NCBI GenBank assembly: GCA_963725255.1
Contig: CAVRXV010000017.1
Span: 186,001-250,000, forward strand
Source: JAIEPX01 sp963725255
Lineage (GTDB): Bacteria > Pseudomonadota > Gammaproteobacteria > JAIEPX01
Direction of reading: 5' to 3'
Length of the DNA: 64,000 nucleotides
Shown here: positions 56,384 to 64,000 of the stretch, one piece after another
How positions within the stretch are numbered: position 1 is the first letter of the stretch
Layout of the letters: every line of letters starts with the position of its first letter
Translations under genes and position numbers: made by a program
The notes under the pieces: generated by a model
Databases searched by the model: none
Told to the model about the DNA's origin: nothing
What the model saw: only the letters and a program-made list of their open reading frames with translations

Positions 56384-57595
56384 CTAATGAGCTCTTAACG
56401 CTGCTTCATGAAACAAAGGGTTTTCTTGAGTGAAACCCAAATTCTTCCAAACAGCCGATGTGATTCTCTGTCGCCAATATCGATCTCGCGCTTGATGTGT
56501 TGGATCTGGATTTCCAAATACTCGATTCGTTAATAAAATCACATAAAGCCCTTGTTTTTGACTGATCCAAATTGACGTTCCAGTGTAACCTGTATGCCCT
56601 ATAGCATTCGCATCAATATAATACCCGGCAGTAAATTGATGTGGGATCTCTGAATCATCAGGATTATACGCCGTATCCCAGCCGAGTGCCCTCGTACTTT
56701 TTGATAAAAAATCATCACGATGAAAAAAAATATCTAACGTTTTTCTCTGTAAAAACCGCGTATTGTGATAACGACCATTATTGAGGATCATTTGCGCAAA
56801 ATGTTGTAAATCATTCACTGACGAAAATAATCCGGCATGCCCGCATACACCTCCCATCGCACGCGCAATAGGATCGTGTACTACCCCAATAATATTCTCA
56901 GAAAATGTGGGAATGATATAACAAGCGTCTTCCTTAGGAAGAAATTCTGTGTGGTACATCTCTAAAGGATAAAATACAGAACCCCTCAAATAGTCACTCA
57001 AATTTTCATGCGTAATTCTCTCTACAATTTTTCCTAATAAAATAAAATTGAGATCTGAGTAGTGCACTTTTCGCTTTGGATAAAATTTTAATGGCGTATT
57101 AAATAAACAATTCCACCGCTGACCTAATGAACATGCGGTCATTTTATCAACCGGAATAAGATCTTGTAATCCAGAACGATGTGTCAGTAAATCTTCAATG
57201 GTAATCGTGTTTTTGATCTTGGTATGAAGTTGATTTGGCCCTGAAAATTCCGGTAAATAATCAACTACCTTATCTGACAAACGAAGTCTATGCTGCTCGT
57301 ACAGTTTCATGATTGCAGTTGTTGTTCCTATCACTTTTGTGAGCGAAGCGAGATCAAAACTATCAAGCACGCCATCTGGAATTTTTTTCTGATAAGTATG
57401 ATACCCATAACATCGTTTTAAGATCACATGATCAGCTGTACCAGCAATTAAACAACCCCCAGGGAATGCATGATCTCTAAAAGCTTGCTGGAATAAATAA
57501 TTAATATTTTCTTTTGAATGATACCGATATTTTTTTGTTGCAAAAACTGACGTTGTTATTAAACAGCTTATTATCACTATTAATTTTATTTTCAA
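56384..57595 (-). CDS. Secreted serine hydrolase, beta-lactamase/PBP-like fold (AmpC-type family)
   Basis: 403 residues with a signal peptide (about 1-20, ...TTSVFATKK). The active site is SLTK (Ser-x-x-Lys) within FDLASLTKVIGTTTAIM. The Tyr motif is YSDLNFILLGKIVE and the third motif is HTGYTGTSIWI in place of KTG. Members of this family are esterases, D-aminopeptidases or peptidoglycan hydrolases; true beta-lactamase activity is unlikely without further evidence. It ends 44 bp before the NamZ-like gene and is probably cotranscribed with it. Confidence 0.87.
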   Translation of the reverse strand: MKIKLIVIISCLITTSVFATKKYRYHSKENINYLFQQAFRDHAFPGGCLIAGTADHVILKRCYGYHTYQKKIPDGVLDSFDLASLTKVIGTTTAIMKLYEQHRLRLSDKVVDYLPEFSGPNQLHTKIKNTITIEDLLTHRSGLQDLIPVDKMTACSLGQRWNCLFNTPLKFYPKRKVHYSDLNFILLGKIVERITHENLSDYLRGSVFYPLEMYHTEFLPKEDACYIIPTFSENIIGVVHDPIARAMGGVCGHAGLFSSVNDLQHFAQMILNNGRYHNTRFLQRKTLDIFFHRDDFLSKSTRALGWDTAYNPDDSEIPHQFTAGYYIDANAIGHTGYTGTSIWISQKQGLYVILLTNRVFGNPDPTHQARDRYWRQRITSAVWKNLGFTQENPLFHEAALRAH

Positions 57596-57625
57596 TTTTA
57601 TATTCCTAAAAAGCTGGGAAGTGCT

Positions 57626-57655
57626 GAAAAAAAAAGCCCCTCAGTTGAGGGGCTT
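57626..57655 (-). terminator. Intrinsic terminator of groES-groEL
   Basis: On the minus strand AAGCCCCTCAACTGAGGGGCTT is followed by a run of T: a 9-bp GC-rich stem with a 4-base loop, 43 bp after the groEL stop. Confidence 0.92.
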
Positions 57656-57697
57656 TATCACGGCATACAAAGGCTAGCCTGAACTATAGGAAGCAGA

Positions 57698-59353
57698 TTA
57701 CATCATGCCGCCCATACCTCCCATTCCGCCCATGCCACCCATACCACCACCAGAACCAGAACCTTCATCACCACCCTTCTTTGGAAGGTCAGCAATCATC
57801 GCTTCAGTGGTCAACATTAAACCTGCAATCGACGCTGCGTTTTGTAGTGCAGATCGAGTTACTTTGGTTGGATCCAAAATACCCATTTCGATCATATCAC
57901 CAAATTCGCCCGTTGAAGCATTGTAACCATAGTTATCTTTTCCTGCTACGACTTTAGCCAGTACGACTGAAGGCTCATCACCCGAGTTGGCAACGATCTG
58001 ACGTAAAGGAGCTTCAAGCGCCCGACGTAAAATATCGATACCACGTGTTTGATCTTCATTCGCGCCTTTGAGGTTTACCAATGCACGACGAGCACGCACC
58101 AGCGCAACACCACCACCGGCAACAATACCTTCAAGAGCTGCAGCACGAGTTGCGTGTAATGCATCTTCCACGCGCGCTTTTTTCTCTTTCATTTCAATTT
58201 CTGTAGCAGCACCGATCTTAATTACTGCAACGCCGCCTGACAATTTAGCCAAACGTTCTTGCAATTTTTCACGATCGTAATCAGAAGTGCTTGACTCAAT
58301 TTCTTTTCGAATTTGATCAACACGTGATTTAATATCTTTAGAATCACCTGAACCATCAATAATGGTTGAATGTTCTTTGGTGACAGTAACGCGTTTTGCA
58401 CGTCCAAGATCTTGCAATGTTGCACTGTCTAAACTCAAGCCAACTTCTTCAGCAATGACTTTAGCACCTGTCAAAATAGCAATATCTTGCAACATAGCTT
58501 TACGGCGATCACCAAAACCAGGCGCTTTTACAGCACAGACTTTGACGATACCGCGCATATTATTCACAACTAAAGTTGCTAATGCTTCGCCTTCAACATC
58601 TTCAGCGATGATAAATAAAGGCTGACCTGATTTAGCAACAGCTTCTAATATCGGCAACATGTCACGAATATTACTCATTTTCTTGTCGTACAATAATACG
58701 TAAGGATTATCTAATTCACAGTGCATGTTTTCTTGTTTGTTGATAAAGTATGGTGACAGATATCCACGATCGAATTGCATACCTTCAACCACTTCAACAC
58801 TGCTTTCAAAACCTTTTCCGTCTTCAACAGTAATAACACCTTCTCTGCCCACTTTATCCATCGCATGAGCAATTTGATCACCAATCGATTCATCAGAATT
58901 TGCAGAAATTGCACCGACTTGTTTGATTGCTTTATTGTCTTTGATTGGTTTAGACATCGCGATGAGTTCTTTAACCACTGCAGCGACACCCGTGTCGATA
59001 CCGCGTTTGAGATCCATCGGATTACGACCAGCAACCACGTCTTTAATTCCTTCAACCAGAATGCTTTGAGCTAATACAGCAGCTGTGGTTGTACCATCAC
59101 CCGCATCATCCGCTGTCTTAGAAGAAACATCGGCAACCATTTTAGCACCGAGATTCTGACAAATATCTTCGAGCTCAATACTCTTAATTACTTCAACACC
59201 ATCTTTGGTGATTTTTGGAGCACCATAAGCTTGTTGAATTACAACATTGCGGCCTTTAGGACCCAACGTGGTTTTTGCTGTATTCACAGCAAGATTTACG
59301 CCTTCTACTAAAAGTCGGCGTGCTTCATCACTAAATTGAATTTGCTTAGCCAT
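57698..59353 (-). CDS. groEL: Chaperonin GroEL
   Basis: 551 residues. The ATP-binding GDGTTTAAVLAQSI, the hinge residues, and the C-terminal GGMGGMGGMGGMM repeat are present. It assembles as a double 14-mer ring and folds client proteins with GroES. It lies 33 bp after groES in the standard operon, ended by an intrinsic terminator. Confidence 0.98.
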   Translation of the reverse strand: MAKQIQFSDEARRLLVEGVNLAVNTAKTTLGPKGRNVVIQQAYGAPKITKDGVEVIKSIELEDICQNLGAKMVADVSSKTADDAGDGTTTAAVLAQSILVEGIKDVVAGRNPMDLKRGIDTGVAAVVKELIAMSKPIKDNKAIKQVGAISANSDESIGDQIAHAMDKVGREGVITVEDGKGFESSVEVVEGMQFDRGYLSPYFINKQENMHCELDNPYVLLYDKKMSNIRDMLPILEAVAKSGQPLFIIAEDVEGEALATLVVNNMRGIVKVCAVKAPGFGDRRKAMLQDIAILTGAKVIAEEVGLSLDSATLQDLGRAKRVTVTKEHSTIIDGSGDSKDIKSRVDQIRKEIESSTSDYDREKLQERLAKLSGGVAVIKIGAATEIEMKEKKARVEDALHATRAAALEGIVAGGGVALVRARRALVNLKGANEDQTRGIDILRRALEAPLRQIVANSGDEPSVVLAKVVAGKDNYGYNASTGEFGDMIEMGILDPTKVTRSALQNAASIAGLMLTTEAMIADLPKKGGDEGSGSGGGMGGMGGMGGMGGMM

Positions 59354-59386
59354 AAATTAATCCTCTTTAAAATTGATTCCAATTGA

Positions 59387-59680
59387 TTACGCTTCGACTA
59401 CACCTAATAAATCGTCTTCGCGCATAATAAGTAATTCTTTTCCGCTGATTTTGACTTCAGTACCTGAGTACTTACCAAACAGCACTTTGTCGCCCACTTT
59501 GACATCAGGTGCCAAAATTTTACCATCGACAACTTTGCCTTTACCTACAGCAACAACTTCACCTTGAACAGGCTTTTCAGTCGCTGAATCTGGAATCACA
59601 ATACCACCACCAGTAGTACGCTCTTCTTCCATTCTCTTAATCACGATTCGATCGTGTAAGGGACGAATTTTTACGCTCAT
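59387..59680 (-). CDS. groES: Co-chaperonin GroES
   Basis: 97 residues, a normal length. It begins MSVKIRPLHDRIVIKRMEEERTTGGGIVIP with the mobile loop, followed by the KVGDKVLFGKYSGTEVK core. It caps GroEL. Upstream lie a CIRCE element and a sigma-32-type promoter. Confidence 0.98.
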   Translation of the reverse strand: MSVKIRPLHDRIVIKRMEEERTTGGGIVIPDSATEKPVQGEVVAVGKGKVVDGKILAPDVKVGDKVLFGKYSGTEVKISGKELLIMREDDLLGVVEA

Positions 59681-59753
59681 ACGTTCATCACTCCATACTT
59701 AATAAAATAACTAGCCGGCCAAAACCGCCTGAAATGTGTTTTAGCAGCCCACG

Positions 59754-59780
59754 TTAGCACTCACATGCCGAGAGTGCCAA
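59754..59780 (-). promoter_or_regulatory. CIRCE element (HrcA operator)
   Basis: TTAGCACTC-N9-GAGTGCCAA; on the coding strand TTGGCACTC-N9-GAGTGCTAA, a 9/9-base dyad with one mismatch and the exact CIRCE spacing. It lies between the promoter and groES, where HrcA represses in bacteria that have it. Confidence 0.93.
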
Positions 59781-59788
59781 TGTTAACA

Positions 59789-59816
59789 AGATGGGGGTTG
59801 AAGTCAAGATTTCAAG
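59789..59816 (-). promoter_or_regulatory. Sigma-32-type heat-shock promoter of groESL
   Basis: On the minus strand CTTGAAA (59816-59810), 13 bp, then CCCCATCT (59796-59789). This is an almost perfect RpoH consensus, just upstream of the CIRCE element. A vegetative-like TTGACT also lies within the spacer. Confidence 0.85.
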
Positions 59817-59831
59817 TGGGAATGAAAGCGG

Positions 59832-59861
59832 AAAGAAGAAAGGGGCCATGAGAGGCCCCTT
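59832..59861 (-). terminator. Intrinsic terminator after the His/Tyr-rich gene
   Basis: On the minus strand AAGGGGCC-TCTCAT-GGCCCCTT is followed by TCTTCTTTCC, 22 bp after the stop of the 70-residue gene. It separates that gene from the groESL promoter. Confidence 0.75.
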
Positions 59862-59883
59862 CAAATTAAATTAAACGAAACGA

Positions 59884-60096
59884 TTAGTACCAGCGATAAT
59901 ATCTGTGACCATGGCGCCAGTAAACGTGTCTGTGATAGTGATGTCGATAATAAGGATGACCTACGACAACGCGATGATAACCTGGACCATAATGCTTCAC
60001 AGTTACCGTTTTCACCACATCAGCGCTAGCACTAGTAGCGCCTACCAATACAGCAAGCGCTGTTCCTAATACAATACTTTTGATTGAACGATTCAT
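59884..60096 (-). CDS. Small secreted His/Tyr/Arg-rich protein, 70 aa
   Basis: Signal peptide (MNRSIKSIVLGTALAVLVGATSASA, about 25 residues), then about 45 mature residues, VVKTVTVKHYGPGYHRVVVGHP followed by YRHHYHRHVYWRHGHRYYRWY. His and Tyr together make up about half of the tail. The ribosome site (AGGAGG) is strong and a terminator follows, so it is a real monocistronic gene. I know no family. The His cluster could bind metal ions or pack against the envelope; that is conjecture. Its position upstream of groESL may hint at stress expression. Confidence 0.8.
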   Translation of the reverse strand: MNRSIKSIVLGTALAVLVGATSASADVVKTVTVKHYGPGYHRVVVGHPYYRHHYHRHVYWRHGHRYYRWY

Positions 60097-60318
60097 GATA
60101 CATACCTCCTCTAATTAATAGACACATTTACAGTATAGCAGATGATACAGATTTCAACTCTGGCAACCCAAGAATTTGCGCTATACTTGTATGCATATTT
60201 TTAAATATTTATATAAAATACACATATAATATATAAAATAATGGGGCATTAATCGTGGCACGTGCCTCTCAATCGCGTTATGATAGTTCTATTGGCCTAA
60301 ACATCCGAGGGAATAATT

Positions 60319-62184
60319 ATGATCATCACACTACAACGATTCTTCTTTGGCATCCTTCTACTAACTACCTCGCTCATTTCTTTAGCAGATGAACCTTCAA
60401 AACCTCTTGCAGGCGAAAAAGCCTTTGAATTTTCGATCAAGGCAACCAACTCCGAAACTATTGTGGCTGATTGGAACATCGCTCCTCATCATTATCTTTA
60501 TCGCGATAGAATTTATTTTAGTTTAAAAGATCACAGCCAAGGCGTGCTCGGAAATTCGATACTTCCTTCAGGTACAATTAAAGAAGATGAATACATGGGC
60601 AAAACAACTGTCTATAACAACCATGTAAGCATTTCAGTTCCGATCATGACTCACACTAAAGATCCTGTGCAATTATTAGTCAGTTATCAAGGCTGTTCAA
60701 CAGGAGGTTATTGTTATCCTCCCATCACAAAATTAGTAGAATTAGATTTGCAAGGCAACTTTGGTCATGCAGTAAAAGGCACCACTGTCGAAAATACCGC
60801 ACCTGAAGAGCCTGTCGCGCCATATTCGGATCAAGATGAAATTCAAGATCTGCTTGCATCACATGCTATTATCACCATTCTTCTCAGCTTCTTAGGAATA
60901 GGCGTATTACTTGCATTTACACCGTGTGTTTTGCCCATGGTCCCTATTATTACTACGATCATTGTCGGTCAAAAAAATATTCATACCTGGAAAGGTTTTC
61001 GATTATCGTTAGTTTATGTTTTAAGTATGTCTTTAACATACGCTATCGCTGGTTTACTTGTTGGTGCTGTTGGCAGCAGTATTCAAGTTATTTTTCAACA
61101 GCCTTGGATCATTGTACTTTCTGCAATTATTTTTGTTGCATTAGCCTTATCTTTTTTCGGTTTTTATGACATCAAGCTGCCGGATAAATTTGAAAACACT
61201 TTAACGAAAATCAGCAATCATCAAAAAAGCGGAAGTTATATTGGTGTAGCCATAATGGGATGTTTAGCCACGCTGATTTTATCGCCGTGTGTAACACCGG
61301 CACTCGTCGGTGCGCTGGGTTATATTGGTGACACCGGTGACGCATTGCTCGGAAGTGTTGCACTTTTTTCTCTCGGATTTGGAATGGGATTACCGCTTAT
61401 TGTGATTGGTACTGCCGGCGGAAAAATTTTACCAAAAGCAGGACATTGGATGGAATCCATCAAATCAATTTTTGGTGTTTTGATGTTAGCCATGGCGATT
61501 TATATGTTGAGCAGAATTTTACCACCCACCATTACGTTATTGCTTTGGGGTGCTTTACTCGTCATTGTTTCTATGTATTTAGGAACATTTACTCCTGTGA
61601 GTGAAAATAAATGGGCTCGACTAAGAAAAGGCACAGGTATTTTAATGCTCGTTTATGGGTTAATGATGCTTGTGGGCGCTGGTTTTGGAAATGACGACCC
61701 CATTCGTCCGCTCGCAAATTTAGGTCATCCCAATATTACATTGGGTACAACCTCAAACAAAGTTGAAACTGTAAAAAATCTCACCGACGTTCGACGTGAA
61801 TTAGCAAAAAGCCGCGCTAAAGGAAAATTTTTATTACTCGATTTTTATGCTGACTGGTGCACCTCTTGCACATCGATGGAAAAGCACACTTTTCAAGATC
61901 CTGATGTTACAAAATTATTGCGCGATTTTACGATTGTTCGCGCTGACGTCACTCATAATGATGAAACTGATAAATCCTTGGAAACGTATTTTAATGTCAT
62001 CGCACCACCTACCATTTTATTTTTTGGACCTGAATGTCGGGAACTCAAACAATATCGGGTCGTGGGTGAAATGAATGCAGAGAAATTTAAAGCATTGCTT
62101 CAGATGATTTTAGCCGACGAAGAATTGCACAAAAAGCAGGCCCAACAAAAAGACAAAGAAGACGACGGGAAAATTTGCATATAA
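60319..62184 (+). CDS. dsbD: Thiol:disulfide interchange protein DsbD
   Basis: 621 residues. Signal peptide (1-23), then an N-terminal periplasmic domain with its redox Cys pair around 126-132 (CSTGGYC). Eight membrane segments follow, with one Cys each in FTPCVLPMVPI and LSPCVTPALVGALGY. The C-terminal thioredoxin-like domain has DWCTSCTSMEKHTF (C-x-x-C). It carries electrons from cytoplasmic thioredoxin to periplasmic DsbC/DsbG and cytochrome maturation. All six redox cysteines are in place. Confidence 0.96.
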   Translation: MIITLQRFFFGILLLTTSLISLADEPSKPLAGEKAFEFSIKATNSETIVADWNIAPHHYLYRDRIYFSLKDHSQGVLGNSILPSGTIKEDEYMGKTTVYNNHVSISVPIMTHTKDPVQLLVSYQGCSTGGYCYPPITKLVELDLQGNFGHAVKGTTVENTAPEEPVAPYSDQDEIQDLLASHAIITILLSFLGIGVLLAFTPCVLPMVPIITTIIVGQKNIHTWKGFRLSLVYVLSMSLTYAIAGLLVGAVGSSIQVIFQQPWIIVLSAIIFVALALSFFGFYDIKLPDKFENTLTKISNHQKSGSYIGVAIMGCLATLILSPCVTPALVGALGYIGDTGDALLGSVALFSLGFGMGLPLIVIGTAGGKILPKAGHWMESIKSIFGVLMLAMAIYMLSRILPPTITLLLWGALLVIVSMYLGTFTPVSENKWARLRKGTGILMLVYGLMMLVGAGFGNDDPIRPLANLGHPNITLGTTSNKVETVKNLTDVRRELAKSRAKGKFLLLDFYADWCTSCTSMEKHTFQDPDVTKLLRDFTIVRADVTHNDETDKSLETYFNVIAPPTILFFGPECRELKQYRVVGEMNAEKFKALLQMILADEELHKKQAQQKDKEDDGKICI

Positions 62185-62204
62185 CCAAAATTCTTAGGTT
62201 AACT

Positions 62205-62234
62205 ACACTTTGTAGTAGATCCACTACAAAGTGT
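62205..62234. terminator. Stem-loop after dsbD
   Basis: Perfect 12-bp arms ACACTTTGTAGT / ACTACAAAGTGT around a 6-base loop, 20 bp after the dsbD stop. The T-tract is missing, so its function as an intrinsic terminator is uncertain. Confidence 0.55.
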
Positions 62235-62435
62235 GCGTAATAAGTGTGTGTGACAAACTATGAGAAGAAGTCCTATTCACTCTGCTCCGCCCTAACCAAT
62301 ATGCTGACAAAATGCACCATTTTCGTCTAAACTGGAGAGATCATCTTCGAACTGGACAAAATCGTCAAGATAGTGCAGAATCGGCGTCTTGCCTCAAAAA
62401 GGCTTTATTGTATCCGATTGAAAGGGGTTGAAACA

Positions 62436-62900
62436 GTGGATATTCGTAAAATTCGTAAGTTGATCGAACTCATCAACGAGACCGGGGTCGCCGAGATCGA
62501 AGTGCACGAAGATAAAGAATCTGTGCGCATCAGTCGATACTCGCATGCGCCTGCACAGGCTACTCCCGTGCATTATGCTCAACAGCCTGAATCTCACTCA
62601 GCATCATCACAACCTAACACTCAAGCTCCTCAAGCCGCTACCCCCAAAGAAAGCACCCCAACCAAGGGTTACACGGTCAAATCGCCAATGGTCGGCACTG
62701 TGTATTTAGCCCCAACACCAGGCGAGAAGCCGTTTGTGGAAGTGGGTCAACGCGTAGAAGTGGGTGATGTATTATGCTTAATCGAAGCGATGAAAATGTA
62801 TAATCAAATTGAAGCGGATAAAGCAGGTGTCATCAGCGCACGATTAATCGACAATGAATCGCCTGTTGAATTCGATCAACCTCTGTTTATCATTGAGTAA
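62436..62900 (+). CDS. accB: Acetyl-CoA carboxylase biotin carboxyl carrier protein
   Basis: Carries the biotin that AccC carboxylates in the first step of fatty-acid synthesis. I take the GTG at 62436 (VDIRKIRKLIELINETGVAEIEVHED) preceded by AAGGGG. This gives 154 residues like other BCCPs; the open frame upstream to 62373 is not conserved in character. A Pro/Ala/Gln-rich linker (about 50-75) precedes the biotinyl domain with EAMKM, whose Lys is biotinylated by BirA (20313-21299). accC follows 6 bp downstream. Confidence 0.95.
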   Translation: MDIRKIRKLIELINETGVAEIEVHEDKESVRISRYSHAPAQATPVHYAQQPESHSASSQPNTQAPQAATPKESTPTKGYTVKSPMVGTVYLAPTPGEKPFVEVGQRVEVGDVLCLIEAMKMYNQIEADKAGVISARLIDNESPVEFDQPLFIIE

Positions 62901-62906
62901 TCATCC

Positions 62907-64000
62907 ATGGTAAAAAAAGTCTTAATCGCCAATCGCGGCGAAATTGCATTACGTATTTTACGGGCCTGCAAAGAACTCAATATTAAAACGGTTGCAATTT
63001 ATTCCACCGCAGATGTTGATCTTAAACATGTTCGCCTTGCTGATGCAGCAATTTGTATCGGCCCTCCTAACGTTGCAAAAAGTTATCTTAATGTGCCAGC
63101 AATTATCAGCGCCGCAGAAATTTCTGAAGTTGATGCCATTCATCCTGGATACGGATTTTTATCTGAAAATGCAGACTTTGCGGAACAAGTTGAAAATAGC
63201 GGATTTATTTTTATTGGCCCACGACCTGAAACAATTCGAACAATGGGAGATAAAGTTTCCGCCATTGAAGAGATGATAAAAGCAAACGTTCCAACAGTAC
63301 CCGGCTCAAATGGAAAATTAGGCCACAATAATGAAGCGAATTTACAAATCGCAAAAGACATCGGCTATCCTGTGATTATTAAAGCATCAGGTGGCGGTGG
63401 TGGTCGTGGTATGCGTATTGTTCGCGACGAAAACGAACTGATTTCACTGATTGCAATGACTCGCACCGAAGCTGAAGCAGCCTTCGGAAATCCCGATGTG
63501 TATATGGAAAAATTCCTTGAACATCCACGTCACATAGAAATTCAAGTGTTAGGTGATGGACAAGGTAATGCGATTCATTTAGGCGAACGAGATTGCTCTG
63601 TACAAAGACGACATCAAAAAGTTATAGAAGAAGCACCCGCCCCTGGAATTACCGAAGAAGACAGACAACGCGTTGGTATGCGCTGCGTAAAAGCGTGCAA
63701 GGAAATGAAATATCGCGGAGCAGGAACATTTGAATTTCTCTATGAAAACGGGGAATTTTATTTCATCGAAATGAATACTCGCGTACAAGTCGAACATCCT
63801 GTCACAGAAATGGTCACTGGAATTGATATCGTAAAAGAACAATTATTAATTGCGAGTGGTCAAAAATTGCGTTACAAACAAGAAGACATTTCAATCAAAG
63901 GTCACGCGATTGAGTGTCGAATCAATGCCGAAGATCCTCGATCATTTTTACCCTCTCCCGGAAAGATTAATTTATTCCACGCACCTGGCGGCCCTGGAAT
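62907..64000 (+). CDS. accC: Biotin carboxylase subunit, 3' end beyond window
   Basis: Begins VKKVLIANRGEIALRILRACKEL at the ATG at 62907 and stays open to the window edge (364 codons of the usual ~450). The ATP-grasp core is visible: VIIKASGGGGGRGMRIV (Gly-rich ATP loop), EKFLEHPRHIEIQVLGD, LGERDCSVQRRHQKVIEEAPAPG and FIEMNTRVQVEHPVTEMVTGIDIV. It carboxylates AccB-biotin using ATP and bicarbonate. Confidence 0.97.
   Translation, partial: MVKKVLIANRGEIALRILRACKELNIKTVAIYSTADVDLKHVRLADAAICIGPPNVAKSYLNVPAIISAAEISEVDAIHPGYGFLSENADFAEQVENSGFIFIGPRPETIRTMGDKVSAIEEMIKANVPTVPGSNGKLGHNNEANLQIAKDIGYPVIIKASGGGGGRGMRIVRDENELISLIAMTRTEAEAAFGNPDVYMEKFLEHPRHIEIQVLGDGQGNAIHLGERDCSVQRRHQKVIEEAPAPGITEEDRQRVGMRCVKACKEMKYRGAGTFEFLYENGEFYFIEMNTRVQVEHPVTEMVTGIDIVKEQLLIASGQKLRYKQEDISIKGHAIECRINAEDPRSFLPSPGKINLFHAPGGPG

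Noticed and set aside
56384..57595. True beta-lactamase resistance gene
   Set aside because: The SxxK and YxN-like motifs are shared by many esterases and peptidases, and KTG is replaced by HTG; resistance cannot be claimed.
60257..60266. GGCACGTGCC palindrome before dsbD as an operator
   Set aside because: A single 10-bp palindrome with no known matching regulator or second site; too little to support.

Overview
The window reads as a chromosomal segment of a low-GC gammaproteobacterium. Core genes and their order are gammaproteobacterial: gpmI-envC-ctpA, lgt-thyA, ptsP-rppH, nrdAB with NrdR boxes, groESL, dsbD, accBC and mdtABC-type RND pumps. Several large orphan proteins rich in coiled coil, two of them sharing a C-terminal hydrophobic segment with a TG-[HS]-F motif, recall the Legionellales (Legionella/Coxiella/Berkiella/Aquicella-like, host-associated). 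That placement is an inference. No rRNA, tRNA or marker gene that would settle it was recognised, and no secretion-system gene lies in the window.

Layout. 1-5,950 is accessory: a partial lytic-transglycosylase-domain gene, a truncated alpha/beta-hydrolase remnant, two orphan genes, a Phd/ParE-type toxin-antitoxin pair, an orphan AbrB/MazE-like regulator, a Xre/ParS-RES toxin-antitoxin pair, and several dispersed repeats. 6,066-16,364 is housekeeping: gpmI, envC-like, S41 protease, lgt-thyA, a FadL-type porin, ptsP and rppH. 16,576-25,718 holds glsA, an orphan 545-residue protein, a TSUP transporter, birA and nrdAB. 25,735-36,156 is a second accessory stretch: a RAYT (REP-associated transposase) remnant, a secreted orphan, a DUF4015 protein, an intact IS3-family element inserted in a REP-like repeat, two large effector-like proteins, and a SRAP protein. 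36,319-44,946 has a SprT/YgjP-like metalloprotein, a thiolase plus FadJ-type beta-oxidation pair, a probably frameshifted orphan, and a peptidase-permease pair next to an Lrp-type regulator. 44,947-55,047 is an RND/MFS efflux cluster in which the second RND pump is broken by two frameshifts. 55,125-64,000 has a NamZ-like muramidase, a beta-lactamase-fold hydrolase, groEL-groES under apparent double heat-shock control, a small His/Tyr-rich secreted protein, dsbD, accB and the start of accC.

The most distinctive feature is a family of short dispersed repeats whose heads fit GG(G/C)GTC-N2-(G/A)TCT (versions GGGGTCAGATCT, GGGGTCAAGTCT, GGCGTCGCGTCT, GGGTCGTGTCT). They occur alone or as long perfect inverted repeats between convergent genes. 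One sits beside the RAYT remnant, and another has been split by the IS3-family element with a 3-bp target duplication. Regulatory sites well supported by sequence are a tandem pair of NrdR boxes before nrdA, a CIRCE element plus a sigma-32-type promoter before groES, and an inverted repeat over the promoter of the Xre-RES operon.
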